Made by a program: the position numbers and the translations under genes. The notes beneath the pieces are model-generated. The model ran no database searches, had not been told where the DNA came from, and saw nothing but the letters and a program-made list of their open reading frames with translations. From Homalodisca vitripennis (lineage: Eukaryota; Arthropoda; Insecta; Hemiptera; Cicadellidae), in contig NC_060207.1 of NCBI RefSeq assembly GCF_021130785.1, positions 194,299,501 to 194,363,500 of the forward strand: a DNA stretch of 64,000 bases. Direction: 5' to 3'. Shown here in pieces: positions 27,639 through 39,657 of the stretch. How positions within the stretch are numbered: the stretch's first letter is position 1; each line of letters starts with the position of its first letter.

Positions 27639-28486
27639 GAAATTAAGGTAATTCTAAGCAATATATGGGTCAACCTCGATTTTTCTCATATTACAATATA
27701 ATGTTCCAATAGTCAATTAGAAAAGGAAATGACTAGAATTTCTTGCCGGAAAGCAGTTATAGGGAGCAGGCAACTCATATTACATTATAATGTTCCAATA
27801 TTCAATTAGAAAAGGAAATGACTAGAATTTCTTGCTGGAAAGCAGTTATAGGGAGCAGGCAACTGCAAGAATTACCTATTAGTGATCAGGGCACTGACGT
27901 GATCTGGGCTTCAAATTTGGAAACTACTCGAGTTAATTTTTTTTCTAAAAGAGCAAGCAGCGCGAAGCGCTGCGCAGCGGGCAAGCATCGTGCGTGATCT
28001 TCGTCTATACTGAATTGATTCAGGCCAAAGGAATGACACAGATTACTTACGGAGATTTTGTATTGGGCGGATTATATTGGTTTACTTTGCTTTCCAGCAT
28101 GTAATTATGTGTTTAAAATTGTTTTACATACATTACCTACATTATATTGTAATATGTAATAACAATTTATCAAAAATTTTTAATAAAAAAAAAGGATCAC
28201 GCACGATGCCTGCCCGCTGCGCAGCGCTTCGCGCTGCTTGCTCTTTTTAGAAAAAAAATTAACTCGAGTAGTTCCAAATTTGAAGCCCAGATCACGTCAG
28301 TGCCCCTGATCACTAATAGGTAACTCTAAGAATATATGACCGTCTGGCAGTTGCCTGCTCCCTATAACTGCTTTTCCGGCAAGAAATTCTAGTCATTTCC
28401 TTCTCTAATTGACTATTGGAACAATATATTGTAATATGAGAAAAATCGAGGTTGACCCATATATTGCTTAGAATTACCGAAATTAA
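27639..28486. mobile_element. foldback element with long inverted arms and 8-bp target duplication
   Basis: The element proper (27647-28478) starts GGTAATTCTAAGCAATATAT and ends with the reverse complement of that sequence. Arms of about 200-300 bp match throughout, including GATCACGTCAGTGCC and the GC-rich GCGCAGCGCTTCGCGCTGC block near the loop. It is flanked on both sides by GAAATTAA (27639-27646 and 28479-28486), a perfect 8-bp duplication. That length suits hAT-like or P-like transposition. The left arm alone has a near-identical tandem duplication of about 93 bp (about 27690-27865). No transposase is present. The subterminal motif GTGATCTGGGCTTCAAATTT resembles one in the elements at 9472 and 13815. 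Confidence 0.85.
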
Positions 28487-29370
28487 TTAATTAAAATAAA
28501 TTGCTGGTAAGTTTTTCGTTGTACACAGTTTACTATAACGTAACAGTTATTCTAAGTAGTATTTTAACACCTAATAGAGTAATTTCGAAGAAGAAGTATG
28601 CTACGTCTACGATGGTGTGATGAGTTATTAGGCTATATCTTAACCACTGGACAGTGGGCAACTCGCTCATAAGTGACTGAAAGCATGTAAACTATTTATA
28701 CCAAACATGAAAAAAAAAACAGATGAATGAAACGATAGCTCTAAGCTAACTAACAATATGGAATGTCCTTTAGTATGGTTTACACAAGAGCAAATTCTGA
28801 TGCTCACAAACTTGGGCATATATAAAAGGGGCTCAACCCCTCTCCCCCAGGCAATTTTAAGCTTAAGTACGCAGACTTACGTAAGCATACGCTTTTTCAC
28901 TTACTTCTATCCAGTTATTCAGTCCATCTCAAAAATACTACTTCAAAATTGCGTTCAAAATAATTACCTCAAACTCATATTCCGCTAAGCTTTCTGGTAG
29001 CATAATATATTACATTTTTGATAACCCAAAACCGACCGTAGAGCAATCCGATTCCTGTAGTTGCAAACCTTTTCGCAAATCTATATTCAAATTCAAGAGT
29101 GCAAATCAAAAGACAATGAAACCATATTGCTATAAGCTACATCCCATAAAGTAACTTGTATTTATAATTACAGTGAACACATTACACATTAAGGATACAA
29201 AATTTGTCGCACTGATTGTTGTGTACGTATAATTTAAGTTTATTAAACAACGCCTAAAGCAATTACTGATTAGCTTAAGGTACAGACAGTGTTATGTTAC
29301 TTCAGAAATTTAACAAACTTTAATATATAAGTAACACAACTCTATCACATACGGAAAGAGACCTTAAAGG

Positions 29371-29407
<37 letters not shown>

Positions 29408-30091
29408 GTAACCCCCCCCCCCAAAAAAAAACTTCCCCAAATGTGTCACGCCCTCCGAAATAATGTGCTATATAAGCCACTGTTCGTGAATTATAAACAC
29501 ATATTCGTTTAACTTCACGCCACCTAATTGGAACGCTGCTAATAATGTCTCACAAACATATACAGATAGAACGACTGTATTACAGCTCATTGCCGAGATC
29601 GTTTCATTTCCAGGAACAACACTACTACAGCTGGTGCATTATTAAATAATTTAAACAACATATATGAGATAAAACATTTAATTGCGATTGTAAATGGATA
29701 AGACCTTTGATAGTCGGTAATTAAGTCATTAAAAATTGTACTCAAGTTGTTTTAGGGTCGAGGAGTTAAACAAAATCAAATTAATATATTTTTCAATGTG
29801 CTATCTGGGCTAATGTTTGTACTACGAGGTATAGATTTATAAAAAAACAATTAAATTAATGAATAACTTGTTATCAAATGGACAGATTTTCTTTAGTGAG
29901 GTATATCGCAATTCTATAAAGGACGATATACGTGAAAGTCATACAAATCATTAATATCATAGCCTGTATGTTAGACAATGGTTACAATAATTATAGTCTG
30001 TGTGGTGATAAAAGATTAGGCAAACATAGTAGATGAGCTGTACTACTTACACACAGCGTAGCCACGGTGGAAAGGGTTGATTTAATATGAA
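28487..30091. other. noncoding stretch
   Basis: AT-rich sequence with one microsatellite and a poly(C) run (29411-29422). No gene seen. Confidence 0.45.
29373..29405. repeat. (TG)n microsatellite
   Basis: Uninterrupted TG dinucleotides, about 16 units. Confidence 0.95.
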
Positions 30092-30522
30092 TGTACAGTT
30101 TGGCTCCAGTTCACCTTCCCCTCTATGCAGCGTCTGGAATCTGATGCTATTACAGACTAGACTCCTGGAATCTGGAGCCATGTCCGTCTAAAGAGATCGA
30201 AAAAAGGTGACGACGAAGAAGCTCAAAACGAACAATCAACATAGTTTCGACAACAGAGACGATTATAAAATATGAAATATAAGATTGCTAATTCACCTGG
30301 ATTACACTATACTTTATATTTTGTAATCTAGGTGTCTCTCATGTCGAAACTATGTGGATTGTTTGTTATTGGTTGTGGATTGTTGTTAGGCTTCTTCGTC
30401 GTCAACTTTTTTCAACCTCTTCAGACGAACATGGCCCCAGACTTCAGGGATCTGTAACAGCATCAGATTCCAAACGCTGGATTGAGAGGAAGGTGAATTG
30501 GAGCTAAACTCAGCATGCATAT
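30092..30522. mobile_element. foldback element, second family
   Basis: The left arm, beginning near GGCTCCAGTTCACCTTCC, is mirrored by GGAAGGTGAATTGGAGC at the right end. Within the arms, ATCTGATGCTATTACAGA mirrors TCTGTAACAGCATCAGAT, CATGTCCGTCTAAAGAG mirrors CTCTTCAGACGAACATG, and CATAGTTTCGACA mirrors TGTCGAAACTATG. The arms are about 200 bp and imperfect, with the centre near 30305. No open frame. A one-arm relative lies at 33925-34112. Confidence 0.75.
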
Positions 30523-32433
30523 GAAACATGTATATACCATCACGACTAAATTTAAAGAGAAACGTCTTTCAGAACTCCTGCTTACGTTTCATTACATGTT
30601 TCATTCAGATAATGAATTTGGTTAGGGTACTTTCAAAGAAAACAACATAATTCGTTTTAAATAATGTGGTTATTACTACTGTTTATCTTGTATTAAAATC
30701 GTTTTATTTATACACGTTTTTCTTCTTGTTTGGTAATTTGAAATGTGCATTACCACCGTTCGTAATTCAAATAATGAATCAAGAAAATGTCAGTTGAATA
30801 AATGAAACTGTTTGTGAGGTAGATAAATTAAAATATAAACAAAAGTCAACAATTTCTTTACGCTTCTATACCCAACATATATGGGTTCTAATCCATAAAT
30901 ATTTTTATAGATTCTTTAGAAGATCCAGTATTACGTGGGAGAACAAAGAAATTCTAAAATAATTGAAGAGTCTACTTAGAAAACAAAAACCCTCACCGCT
31001 GAATATTACTTCTCTAATAATAAAGTCCAAAGTCATCTTTCTTCACCTCAGGGGGAAGAATATGTGTACGGCTTCGGATCTAGCTGAAACGTCACGAGTT
31101 CGATTCTCGGAGAAGTCAAAAACATTTGTTAATGGGTTTGGACCATTGCCTCTTAAAACGTTTATAATAATCAATTTTGACGTGACAACGTCTTAAATTA
31201 GGTTGCGGCTCGGAGTCACTCATGAAAAAGTGTAACGCCCGGTAACGTTACGATGCCCGTCCAGTGGGTCCACCGCACGGGATAAAGCAGATAACTATGT
31301 TTATTCGTGAAAATGTGGAGTGCTTAGATTCGTCATTTACAACAACTACAACAATAAAGGTAAATAATTGTACACTGATATTTCATTATCGTAAACTATG
31401 ATTGATTGATTAATTGTTAGATTGACACAAAAGTTGAGAAACTGAGTTTATAGGTTATGTCATACTATTGACAAATGTTGATAGTGTTAAGTATAAATTA
31501 TTAGTTTAAATCACTCTGCAATCAATCGTAATTCAGTCGATTGAGAAGAAACAGCGCGTATTGCTAGTCAAACATTTAAAATAACAAATTATAACCTCTA
31601 ACCTGTCATAACAGTGCGACCAAACAAACGAACTAAACCGACCAATCACCACGCGCGGAGTTAGAATTTAACTGTGTTTAGCAAGAATTTCAAATTCCAA
31701 TTTTAGTAAATTTTTTATTCAACTTTACCATTTACAATAACAAATTTTAATTAATTTCAAATTATGTACAATGTTTTAGTAAACAAAATATATTTCTATA
31801 GTTAAAATTTGTGCAATTCTTATTTTCATTCAATTCCTTGTTCCTATTGTGCAATTTAATAATATTCATATCAATAAATATTCTACCGAGAAAAAGACGT
31901 TGTCACGTAAAATCTTCGCCCGTAAAACCGACTTTACAGGCAACCATAATTTTTTTAAGTGTTAATTTTGCCAATCAAATTAAATGGCTTTAAAAGACCC
32001 ACCTTTTAAAGTCCAGTTTACCTGAGTTGTTTTTACAGATTATATATTTAGATGAGATTGTAATGCCCCCTTTTAGGAAGTACTAAATCATAGATGGGAT
32101 CATAGAACAGGTGTATTGCAGATGTTTTTGATCTGCAAACCCAAAACTAAAGAATAACTTTGCAAACACGTTACATAAGTTAGAGTGCAATCGCTTGTGC
32201 AACACTTATAATAGAAATTATGATAATTTTGACTATGTAACAGTGACCACTTTTCTGCTCTTTAAGTATGGTGCCCAAATTTGCATACTCTCCATAATAC
32301 TTATATTTATTGACAATTTATACAGTAAAAACACAATTTTCATCATCGAATTATACTCACATACTGTAAGCTATTTTCATTATTGTTAACGTCTTGTTAT
32401 ATTTGAACAGTTAAATATGTATTATTAACTAGC
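30523..32433. other. noncoding stretch
   Basis: AT-rich. A B-box-like motif (GAGTTCGATTCTCG, near 31090) occurs without a matching A box or cloverleaf. No gene called. Confidence 0.45.
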
Positions 32434-33281
32434 AGTTACCCGCGACTTCGTTCGCAATTTCGTAAATATTTCATCTGTATAAGCACTTCTGTTTCGAGTA
32501 AACTATATTTCCAGCGCCAACGTTGATTTGCCTTCTTCGCACGACCAAGAAAATATGTTAACAAGTTTATATTACTTACAGTTTACTCTTGCCTCTTTCC
32601 TGATCTAGTAGTAAGCTCTAAGAAGCTTACTTCTGTCAAAAGACAACTAATTTAGGTTTCATAACAATCTTTAAATGTAATGTGAAAGTTATACTACATT
32701 GACTATTATATCTGCACTGCTAGAAGTTACCTGCTCCTCCGCACGCAATTTAGTAGGCGTTGCACGTGTATAACCACTGCTGGTTCCAATGAATTATATT
32801 TCTGACACCAATTTTTAGTTTGCTTTGTTGCCACGATCAAGAAAATACGTCAACATGTTTATATTTATTGCCATTGTAACTTACTTTGTTCTTAGTTTTT
32901 GTGTTCCAGAATTGATTTTGCCTTGTTTCCCGATCATGAAAATATATATTTATCACCGATCAGAGAAGCCTAAAAATATGTATTATATCTTAGAAAATGT
33001 ACTCACTATAAATGTAAACAAACTGAAACTAATAAACAATGTTTATACAGAACATTATACATGATCTTTTAATTAATATATCACAACTTTAGAGACCAAA
33101 ATGGGACCAAGACCAGTGGAGCGTAGCCCGGAGGGATTTTCAAAATAAAAATAGGGCCATATTCATTCCAGGGACCGTAAGAATACATGTAAAATGTCAG
33201 TTACAATCGGTTGAATAGTTTATGAGTAAAAGAAAAACAAATAAACAAAGGTACTTTCGCATTTATAATATTATTAGGATT
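32434..33281 (+). mobile_element. interspersed element, CCCGCG-head family, copy A
   Basis: The head TTACCCGCGACTTCGTTCGC is near 32437. A diverged second head-like block (TTACCTGCTCCTCCGCACGC) follows near 32729, so the first 300 bp look duplicated. The tail region carries GACCAGTGGAGCGTAGCCCG, ATGTAAAATGTCAGTTACAA, TCGGTTGAATAGTTTATG and ends CTTTCGCATTTATAATATTA. The head and tail resemble a widespread class of short retroposed elements in insect genomes (inference from memory of such motifs). No intact ORF. Confidence 0.6.
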
Positions 33282-33924
33282 AGGATAATTATAGTTTATT
33301 AAAAAAGCTAGTATATTAGCAAGAGGAATGCCATAATGATGCCAAGCAGAAGCAATCTTCTTTCAGAGAAATACTGTATCGGTCCCCATACCGATTCTGG
33401 AGGAACTCGACCTTCTGCAGAAGGCTGACAAATGCAAGCACACAAATTCAGCAGTTCAGAATAAACTAAGCCATTATTTAAGTGCTGAACAAGTGGATGC
33501 ACCTTTCAATCGCAACAAATGTTTCACTCATAACATACCATTATTGTCAAGGTCATATAAACTATAAGGTCGTATAAGTTTTTGACTTTTGGGAAAAAAT
33601 AAATAATGCTATAAAACCTATTTTGGCAAGCTGGCATTTAAGAGTTAGCTGTTAATTATTATTACATTATCTTATTGACTTGAACAGGGAGTATTGAAAC
33701 AGACGCTCTACCAAATTCCTGATATTCCCACCAAATATTGATGAGCTAAAAAAAGCTTCTTCTTAACTCACTCTGCCATCCTTGAACTAGTTGCATGTTT
33801 TATTATGTTCTAAGTAAAACTATGCAGTATTCAGTCGATCTGAGTGAGATAACATTTTCGTGCAAGATCAACTCTGAAATAAAACGTCAGTTCTTAAAAC
33901 AGACTACAGGAATCAACACCTTAT
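33282..33924. other. noncoding stretch
   Basis: No gene or repeat end recognised. Confidence 0.4.
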
Positions 33925-34112
33925 GTATAATGTAGCGACTGGAATCTGACGTCACAGACTTGATTTCTGGAAACTTCTTAGTCTCTGATTTCTTTTGGGA
34001 TCTCTTCAGACGAACATGACTCCAGTTTCCAGGAGTCAATTCTGTGACAGCGTTCAGATGGTGAAGTCGCTCCACTTAGATGATGGTGAACTGGAGCTAA
34101 ATTCAACATTGA
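33925..34112. mobile_element. remnant of the second foldback family
   Basis: Shares the blocks CTCTTCAGACGAACATG, TGTGACAGCGTTCAGAT and GGTGAACTGGAGCTAAATTC in the same order as the right arm of the element at 30092. The facing arm is mostly short or lost, with ATCTGACGTCACAGA as the mirrored part. Confidence 0.6.
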
Positions 34113-35640
34113 ATTTACGTATATCCAAAGTTACAGTATTAAACTAGAATTTTATTATCAAGAGAGAAAAATAAAGGATATAGACAAACTTGACATCAAA
34201 CCGTGAGTGTTTCATACTATTGAGAATAGGCACAGTCAGGATGATATATCTAAATTGATAAGTAAAGGGCTAAACAGCAATTTTCTTAAGAGTATAAACA
34301 CATGACAAACATGCTAAATTCACGTTCAAATTCTTTCACTATCGCTCTTGTCGTTAGTTTGTAATTTTAATATGTCAAACTCTAAAATCTACTAGACTAT
34401 TATTTGGACAGTACACTATGGTACGAAAGGGATGATTTTTAATCAATTATTTCTTTATTTGTAACTTTTATTTGGCATTTAATAACATGATTTTTTTTGT
34501 CAAGAGGTCAGTTGAAGATAACAAGATAACAATTGAAGATAACAAGATAACGATTGAAGATAACAAGATAACAATTGAAGATAAGGCATGTAATGAAGGT
34601 AACTTCTGCAGAAGTCCAGGCGGGATCTAATTAATGTCTTTTTCAAAAGTCATGTTGGGACTTCTTGAACATAGTCAACACACACATAGTGAACATTTCA
34701 AACCGCCTGTGTGCGTGCGTGCGTAAGTGAAGAGGCTCATAACCTTTCAACCCAGGTGGACCGTCTGGTCTAGGAGTACAGTCACGTTACACGTTTTGGG
34801 GTCTCTTACAGAAGAGAGCTGTCACTAATGAGGTTTTATTTACTATAGAAAGTACATAAAATAGTAAGCCTTGTCATCTAATTAGCAATGCTGCGTTAGT
34901 AATTAGTAATGAGTACGGATGAATAGCGAGACTATACTCGTATCTGTCCATGTCTACTACACAGTGATAATCCATTGTAAGCATATTTTTCTTTCGCTAG
35001 AATTACTTAAAAACTTAAATGCAGCACACCATATCGTCTGGGAAAGATCTTGATCATTTTAGATTTACTAAATGTTCCCAAGCTTACACACTCAATTCAC
35101 TGACAGACTGAAAGTTAATTTAAGTAATACCTTTAATAGTCCGTAATATTTTGGTTAATGTGTTTATAACAATAAGAACATGTTGTGATCGAATTAAAAT
35201 GTTCTACTCTCTCTAACCACGTAGAATTGAGGGCCACGAATCAACGCACAAGCTCGTCTTAAAGGCGGTACAATTTTGTTTGCTGAGTTACTATAAGAAA
35301 ATACTGCTTTAGGCATAACCCATTGAGATACTTCTTTTTGAAGACAAATAAACTATTAAAATAAAGTTTGATCATTTCTCAATTTCTAGGCATTTAAATT
35401 TGTTTTATGGAGTATCTTGTAACACAGAAAACGGCTGGATTAAAAGATACAGTATGTATATTAAGAATAATCGAAATGAGTGACATGTTTTTATTTAAAA
35501 AAGTAATACCCTTAATTAATATTGTATTTAAAAACGTGTAATCTCCATTTATATTTCATAAAAATAATATCATTCCCTTAGTCACAAACTATTAAAAAAA
35601 ATTATCACTTGAATTTATAATTTACTAATTATAAGTTAGT
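34113..35640. other. noncoding stretch
   Basis: AT-rich, including one short tandem repeat. No gene seen. Confidence 0.45.
34512..34584. repeat. 21-bp tandem repeat, 3.5 copies
   Basis: The unit TTGAAGATAACAAGATAACA plus one base is repeated at 34512, 34533 and 34554, with a partial copy from 34575. Confidence 0.9.
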
Positions 35641-35647
35641 TATAAGA

Positions 35648-36700
35648 TACCCGCGGCTTCATTCGCAATTTTTTAGGCTTGGACGTGTATTAGCACTTCC
35701 AGCAAATATTGGGTTTACGTTGTCATGATTTAGACAAATTGTCAAAAAGAGTATACATTATAGTCATTGTAATTTAATCCGGTCCGGTTTTTTTGTTCAA
35801 TAGTTGATTTTGCCTTAGTTTTCCGATGAAGAAAATATATACACACATCTGAGAAGCCTACTTCTGTCAAAAGTCAATTAAACTATATAACATTCTTTAA
35901 ATTTCTAGTAAAAGTTAGGCCTATATAGTACATTTTTCTTTGATATCCGCATTAAAGTACTCACCAAGCACTTTTTACTACCACTACTTTTTTTGCAAGT
36001 AGATTTTTACGATAATTTTTCATTTTATTATCTGAATATGTTTTTTACTCTGTGCTCAACAATGGTTGCAGAAAGGGTTGAAATAAGAAGTGTTATTATC
36101 AAGCTTACTCTATGCTTTAAACACCATATATACAAACAAATTGCAAATAGTGGTTAAATTAATTACACATATGATAGTGCTACCATAAAACAATAATTAC
36201 ACAGAACAGTTGACTGAAGTTAACAGGCTCTTACACTATTATATAAAAGTCGTGTTCTCTTCGCCTGATTTTTTCCCGTGCACATCTATGATACTTTAAT
36301 CGTTGTTCTGCTAGTCGGTGTGACAACGAATCCCACAGTAGTTTACTGAACAATATTTAGAAGATATTGAGTACAGATCTCGAAATATCCCTTCAAGTGC
36401 TTCAGGTGAGTACGACGATCCCTTGTCAACCCCTCGACAAAGGAAACCCGTGAGTCGGACAGTAGGTCCTATGCCGGGACCGTGGACCCACTGTCCACCC
36501 CTTAAGAAGTAGGTAAGAAATGGTCCCGACAATTTTACGACGTGGACCTACAGTCTGTTTACCATATTTATCCAAGGTATCCTAAGAATGTCCATGTAAA
36601 ATTTCAGTACAATCGATTGTATAGTTTATGCGCGAAAGCAAAACAAACGAACAAAGGGACTTTCGCATTAAAAAAAAAATATTTAGAATATTAGGATCAG
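35648..36700 (+). mobile_element. interspersed element, CCCGCG-head family, copy B
   Basis: The head ATACCCGCGGCTTCATTCGC is near 35647. The tail has TGTCCATGTAAAATTTCAGT, ACAATCGATTGTATAGTTTA, TGCGCGAAAGCAAAACAAAC and GGGACTTTCGCATT, then a poly(A)-like run in place of the TTATAATATTA end. The internal block GAGAAGCCTACTTCTGTCAA is shared with copy A. The middle (about 36310-36545) is GC-richer and not shared, so it may be a separate insertion. No ORF of note. Confidence 0.55.
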
Positions 36701-36956
36701 CATATAAAAAAAGTTACTGTAAAAAATGGCACCCTTATCTTCAGCGAGTTTTCTTTGAGCTTTCATTACCCATAAATGCTTGTGACGTAATCGTTCTATT
36801 ATTGCTAGTTCCAGGGAGTTTACAAGGAAAGTGACTATAAATTACAAATAAGAATTATCACAATCAAAAACCGATTTCAACATTAATGTGGTTGTGGTGA
36901 TGTCAGACTTGGAGCAATCAAATCTTAACAAATGAATAATAACGATTGTGAAATAT

Positions 36957-36999
<43 letters not shown>

Positions 37000-37560
37000 A
37001 AAATGTAATTAATTAATAATTTCAATATATAAAATCTTGATATCCATTTATCATATAAATCTGTATCATTAACTACTGAGCATAAGTTACACATCTATTG
37101 ATTAACAATCACCACCACTTGATGGTTATTCTTAAATTTTTATCGAATGAATTTGACGCGTTTTGATATACAATTTTCTTGTGGCAAATTACATTTTATT
37201 TTAATTCACGATCATTATCTGTATAAACATTCATTTTCTTGTGCATATTCTTACCCTTCTGTTTATAATTTGAATATTTTCTTGTTCACGACTAATTTTA
37301 CTACTTCGTAATCTATTTCACTAGAACTACAATAGTTGTATTCTACCATAGAATAAAATATCAATTCTCCCCTACAAGAAGATATTAAATTTGAACTTTA
37401 GGAAAAATTAAGCATAACTCCATTCTTTGTTCTAAAAAATACGGATTTAAAGTTGAAAGAAACCCACACAACACAACTTAATTTGAGATTTCCTCCACAT
37501 TACTTTTACATTGCAGAATCATCGGAAAGTAGTTGGAGAACTCATCACAGCACAACAAGG
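36701..37560. other. noncoding stretch with (TA)n
   Basis: AT-rich. A perfect (TA)n microsatellite of about 36 bp sits at 36960-36996. No gene. Confidence 0.5.
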
Positions 37561-37940
37561 AAAGGCTTAACACAACGTTTCGAGGATGGAATCTATCCTT
37601 TTCGTCAGGTGGGGGAGTTATTAGTAAATACAAAAATATAAAACAGAAAGAAGTAAAGAAGGGAAAGAAAAGAGTCCAAACATATCCAAAAGCTGCTTGG
37701 AGTCTGTTGTCACTGCAGTGAATACCCAGAAAGTTCCGAGTACCTGCATTCACTGCAGAGACAACACCTGGACTGGACTCCAAGCAGCTTTTGGCAATGT
37801 TTGAACCCTTTTTTTTCAGTTCTTTCCCTTTTTTCAATTCTTTCCTTCTTTCTGTTCTCTATTTTTGTATTGTACCTACTAATAACTCCCCCACCTGACG
37901 AAGAGGATAGATTCCAATCCTCGAAACGATGTGTTATACC
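37561..37940. repeat. long palindrome (foldback element)
   Basis: The left arm (37561-37723) holds ACACAACGTTTCGAGGATGG, CAGGTGGGGGAGTTATTAGT, CCAAAAGCTGCTTGGAGTC and CACTGCAGTGAAT. The right arm (37748-37940) holds the mirror images ATTCACTGCAG, GACTCCAAGCAGCTTTTGG, ACTAATAACTCCCCCACCTG and CCTCGAAACGATGTGTTATA. A loop of about 24 bases lies at 37724-37747. Purine-rich on the left arm and pyrimidine-rich on the right. Apparent open frames on both strands result from the symmetry. Confidence 0.8.
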
Positions 37941-38469
37941 TTTTGTAACTATAACGATGGCAAGTGTCCGAACTTCTGTTATCCTGTCAAACCTACCATC
38001 GTCAATAAAAAACTTCAAACTTAAAAGGAAAGGCTGAGGTATCGTCTAAAACTCTGCCATCAGTAGTGCTGCTCGACAGTATTGTAGAAGACGTTCCACA
38101 AATATCCACTACCATTGTGACTTTTCCGTTATAAATATTCTTTATTTTCTAAATTTAATAATTTATAAGGCAATATTCCTAGGCCTAAAAGCCAATAAAA
38201 CCACCCACTCTGATTTTACATTTTCATTATTCCTCAAACAATTTTATTCAATGGATCCAAATAAGTATTAGGCTATAATTTAACAATTTGTAAATCACAA
38301 CTGTTTTATGAATTTATAACAGTGTTGTTATTTAATAAATGGTTACCTTTTAATTTAAAATAATCTCTTTGTATTTTAATGTTTTAAGAATTTGTTATAT
38401 AATAGTTTCAAGGGAAGTAGGGTATATATTTGCCGAGGCAATGCCATTTGCTCTTTATATGAAAAAAGT
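37941..38469. other. noncoding stretch
   Basis: AT-rich, nothing recognised. Confidence 0.45.
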
Positions 38470-38760
38470 ATTGTATAGGGCCAAAACTTGATCCCACAGG
38501 CACCACCGACCACCCCTACACGGCCTGCCTGCAAGAAGTCCTTGACCATCGCCCTTAAGCGTGCTGGGTTTTCAGTATTTCTGATGCCAGTGAACGAATT
38601 CCACAGACGACCTGCTTTCGAATTCCAACAGTGGACGTCCTATTAAAGGCTGAAGAACGGTGAGCAGGAATAGCATGAAGAGAAGGTCGTCTTCGTGAGG
38701 GTCTATGACTGACATCGGATATGAAGCTAAAATTGTCGGACAGGTAACTCGGGGATTTGA
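38470..38760 (-). pseudogene. LINE reverse-transcriptase C-terminal remnant
   Basis: On the minus strand the conceptual reading contains RRRPSLHAIPAHRSSAFNRT, STVGIRKQVVCGIRSLASEI and a following stop. The order (Arg-rich block, then RSSAFNRT, then a stretch matching the usual LWNSLP-like segment, then a helix) resembles the extreme C terminus of CR1/jockey-type non-LTR reverse transcriptases. A stop codon interrupts it and no RT core is present, so it is a 5'-truncated, decayed copy, distinct from the intact LINE at 59656. Confidence 0.4.
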
Positions 38761-39409
38761 CTTGAATATTGAGTATGTAAGAATGAGAGTATGATAATCA
38801 CTAGCTGCTGGAAATAAAGAGAAACGTGTTCGGTGGGTCCAAGATAAAAAATAAATCTAATACAGTAATTTTAGGCTCGCTGAAGCCTGCTCGACAGCTC
38901 TACAGTCATGTCGTTTATCATTATTTTGCAATGGTTGAACTGTGGAAACACCATAGTCTTGACCAGCATAACTTTAACTTTAAGTCCCAGGTATACAGCA
39001 AAACATCAACACATGCACAAAACAAAACTCTTATATTTGTTTGGTTTCTTAACTAAATACATCTTTTTCTGCTACAATTTTTTTATTTATTTTTTTTTAT
39101 TATTATTTAAGGAGAAACCGTTCCCATTTTAAGCTTTAATCTGCCCGTCCTCATGGGCCACTGGCCTGTGCGAGGATCTTATAAAACAGAATAAGGGGGA
39201 GAGTCGATACAGTACAAGGTCGATGGTACTGATAAAAAGAACAACGGTCACAGACAGGATTCGAACTTGCGCTATCTCTAACACATAAAAACAAATAATT
39301 AAAATATAGCATGATTGATTGAGATTAAAATATAAGCACTTTATTATAAAATGCTCATTATTAGGACATATTTGTAAGCATAATAAGGCCATCCATGAGT
39401 ATTACACTC
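38761..39409. other. noncoding stretch
   Basis: A B-box-like GTTCGAATCCTG on the minus strand near 39250 hints at an old tRNA-derived SINE, but no A box or cloverleaf is visible. Confidence 0.35.
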
Positions 39410-39657
39410 CTGGAAGCAATATCTTCTGGAGCTTAGAGGTGGATCCAGACAACTGATATTTCCGTAGGGATAGAGAGTAAGGTCCCATTTAGTTCCTTAA
39501 AATGATCTATACCCGTTTCTTTGTTGAGAACGATCTTTCCGCACTGCATGTCAGTAATACGGAATTATTTAAATAATAATAATCGTTTAGTAAAACAGTA
39601 ATTGAAAATTGAGGGGGTGTCCCGACCCCTTGGATCCCCTCGTTGGCTATGTCCTTG
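39410..39657 (-). mobile_element. hAT-type remnant (transposase C-terminal end)
   Basis: The right end GGCTATGTCCTTG matches the terminal repeat of the element at 53739. The minus-strand reading retains MQCGKIVLNKETGIDHFKEL and LLSIPTEIS, the counterpart of the C-terminal hAT dimerisation region in that element, with loss of frame afterwards. The shared noncoding block AATTATTTAAATAATAATAA precedes the end. The left boundary is not visible. Confidence 0.55.

Noticed and set aside
37478..38037. Open frames of 62-119 codons on both strands
   Set aside because: They result from the purine/pyrimidine-biased arms of the palindrome and mirror each other.
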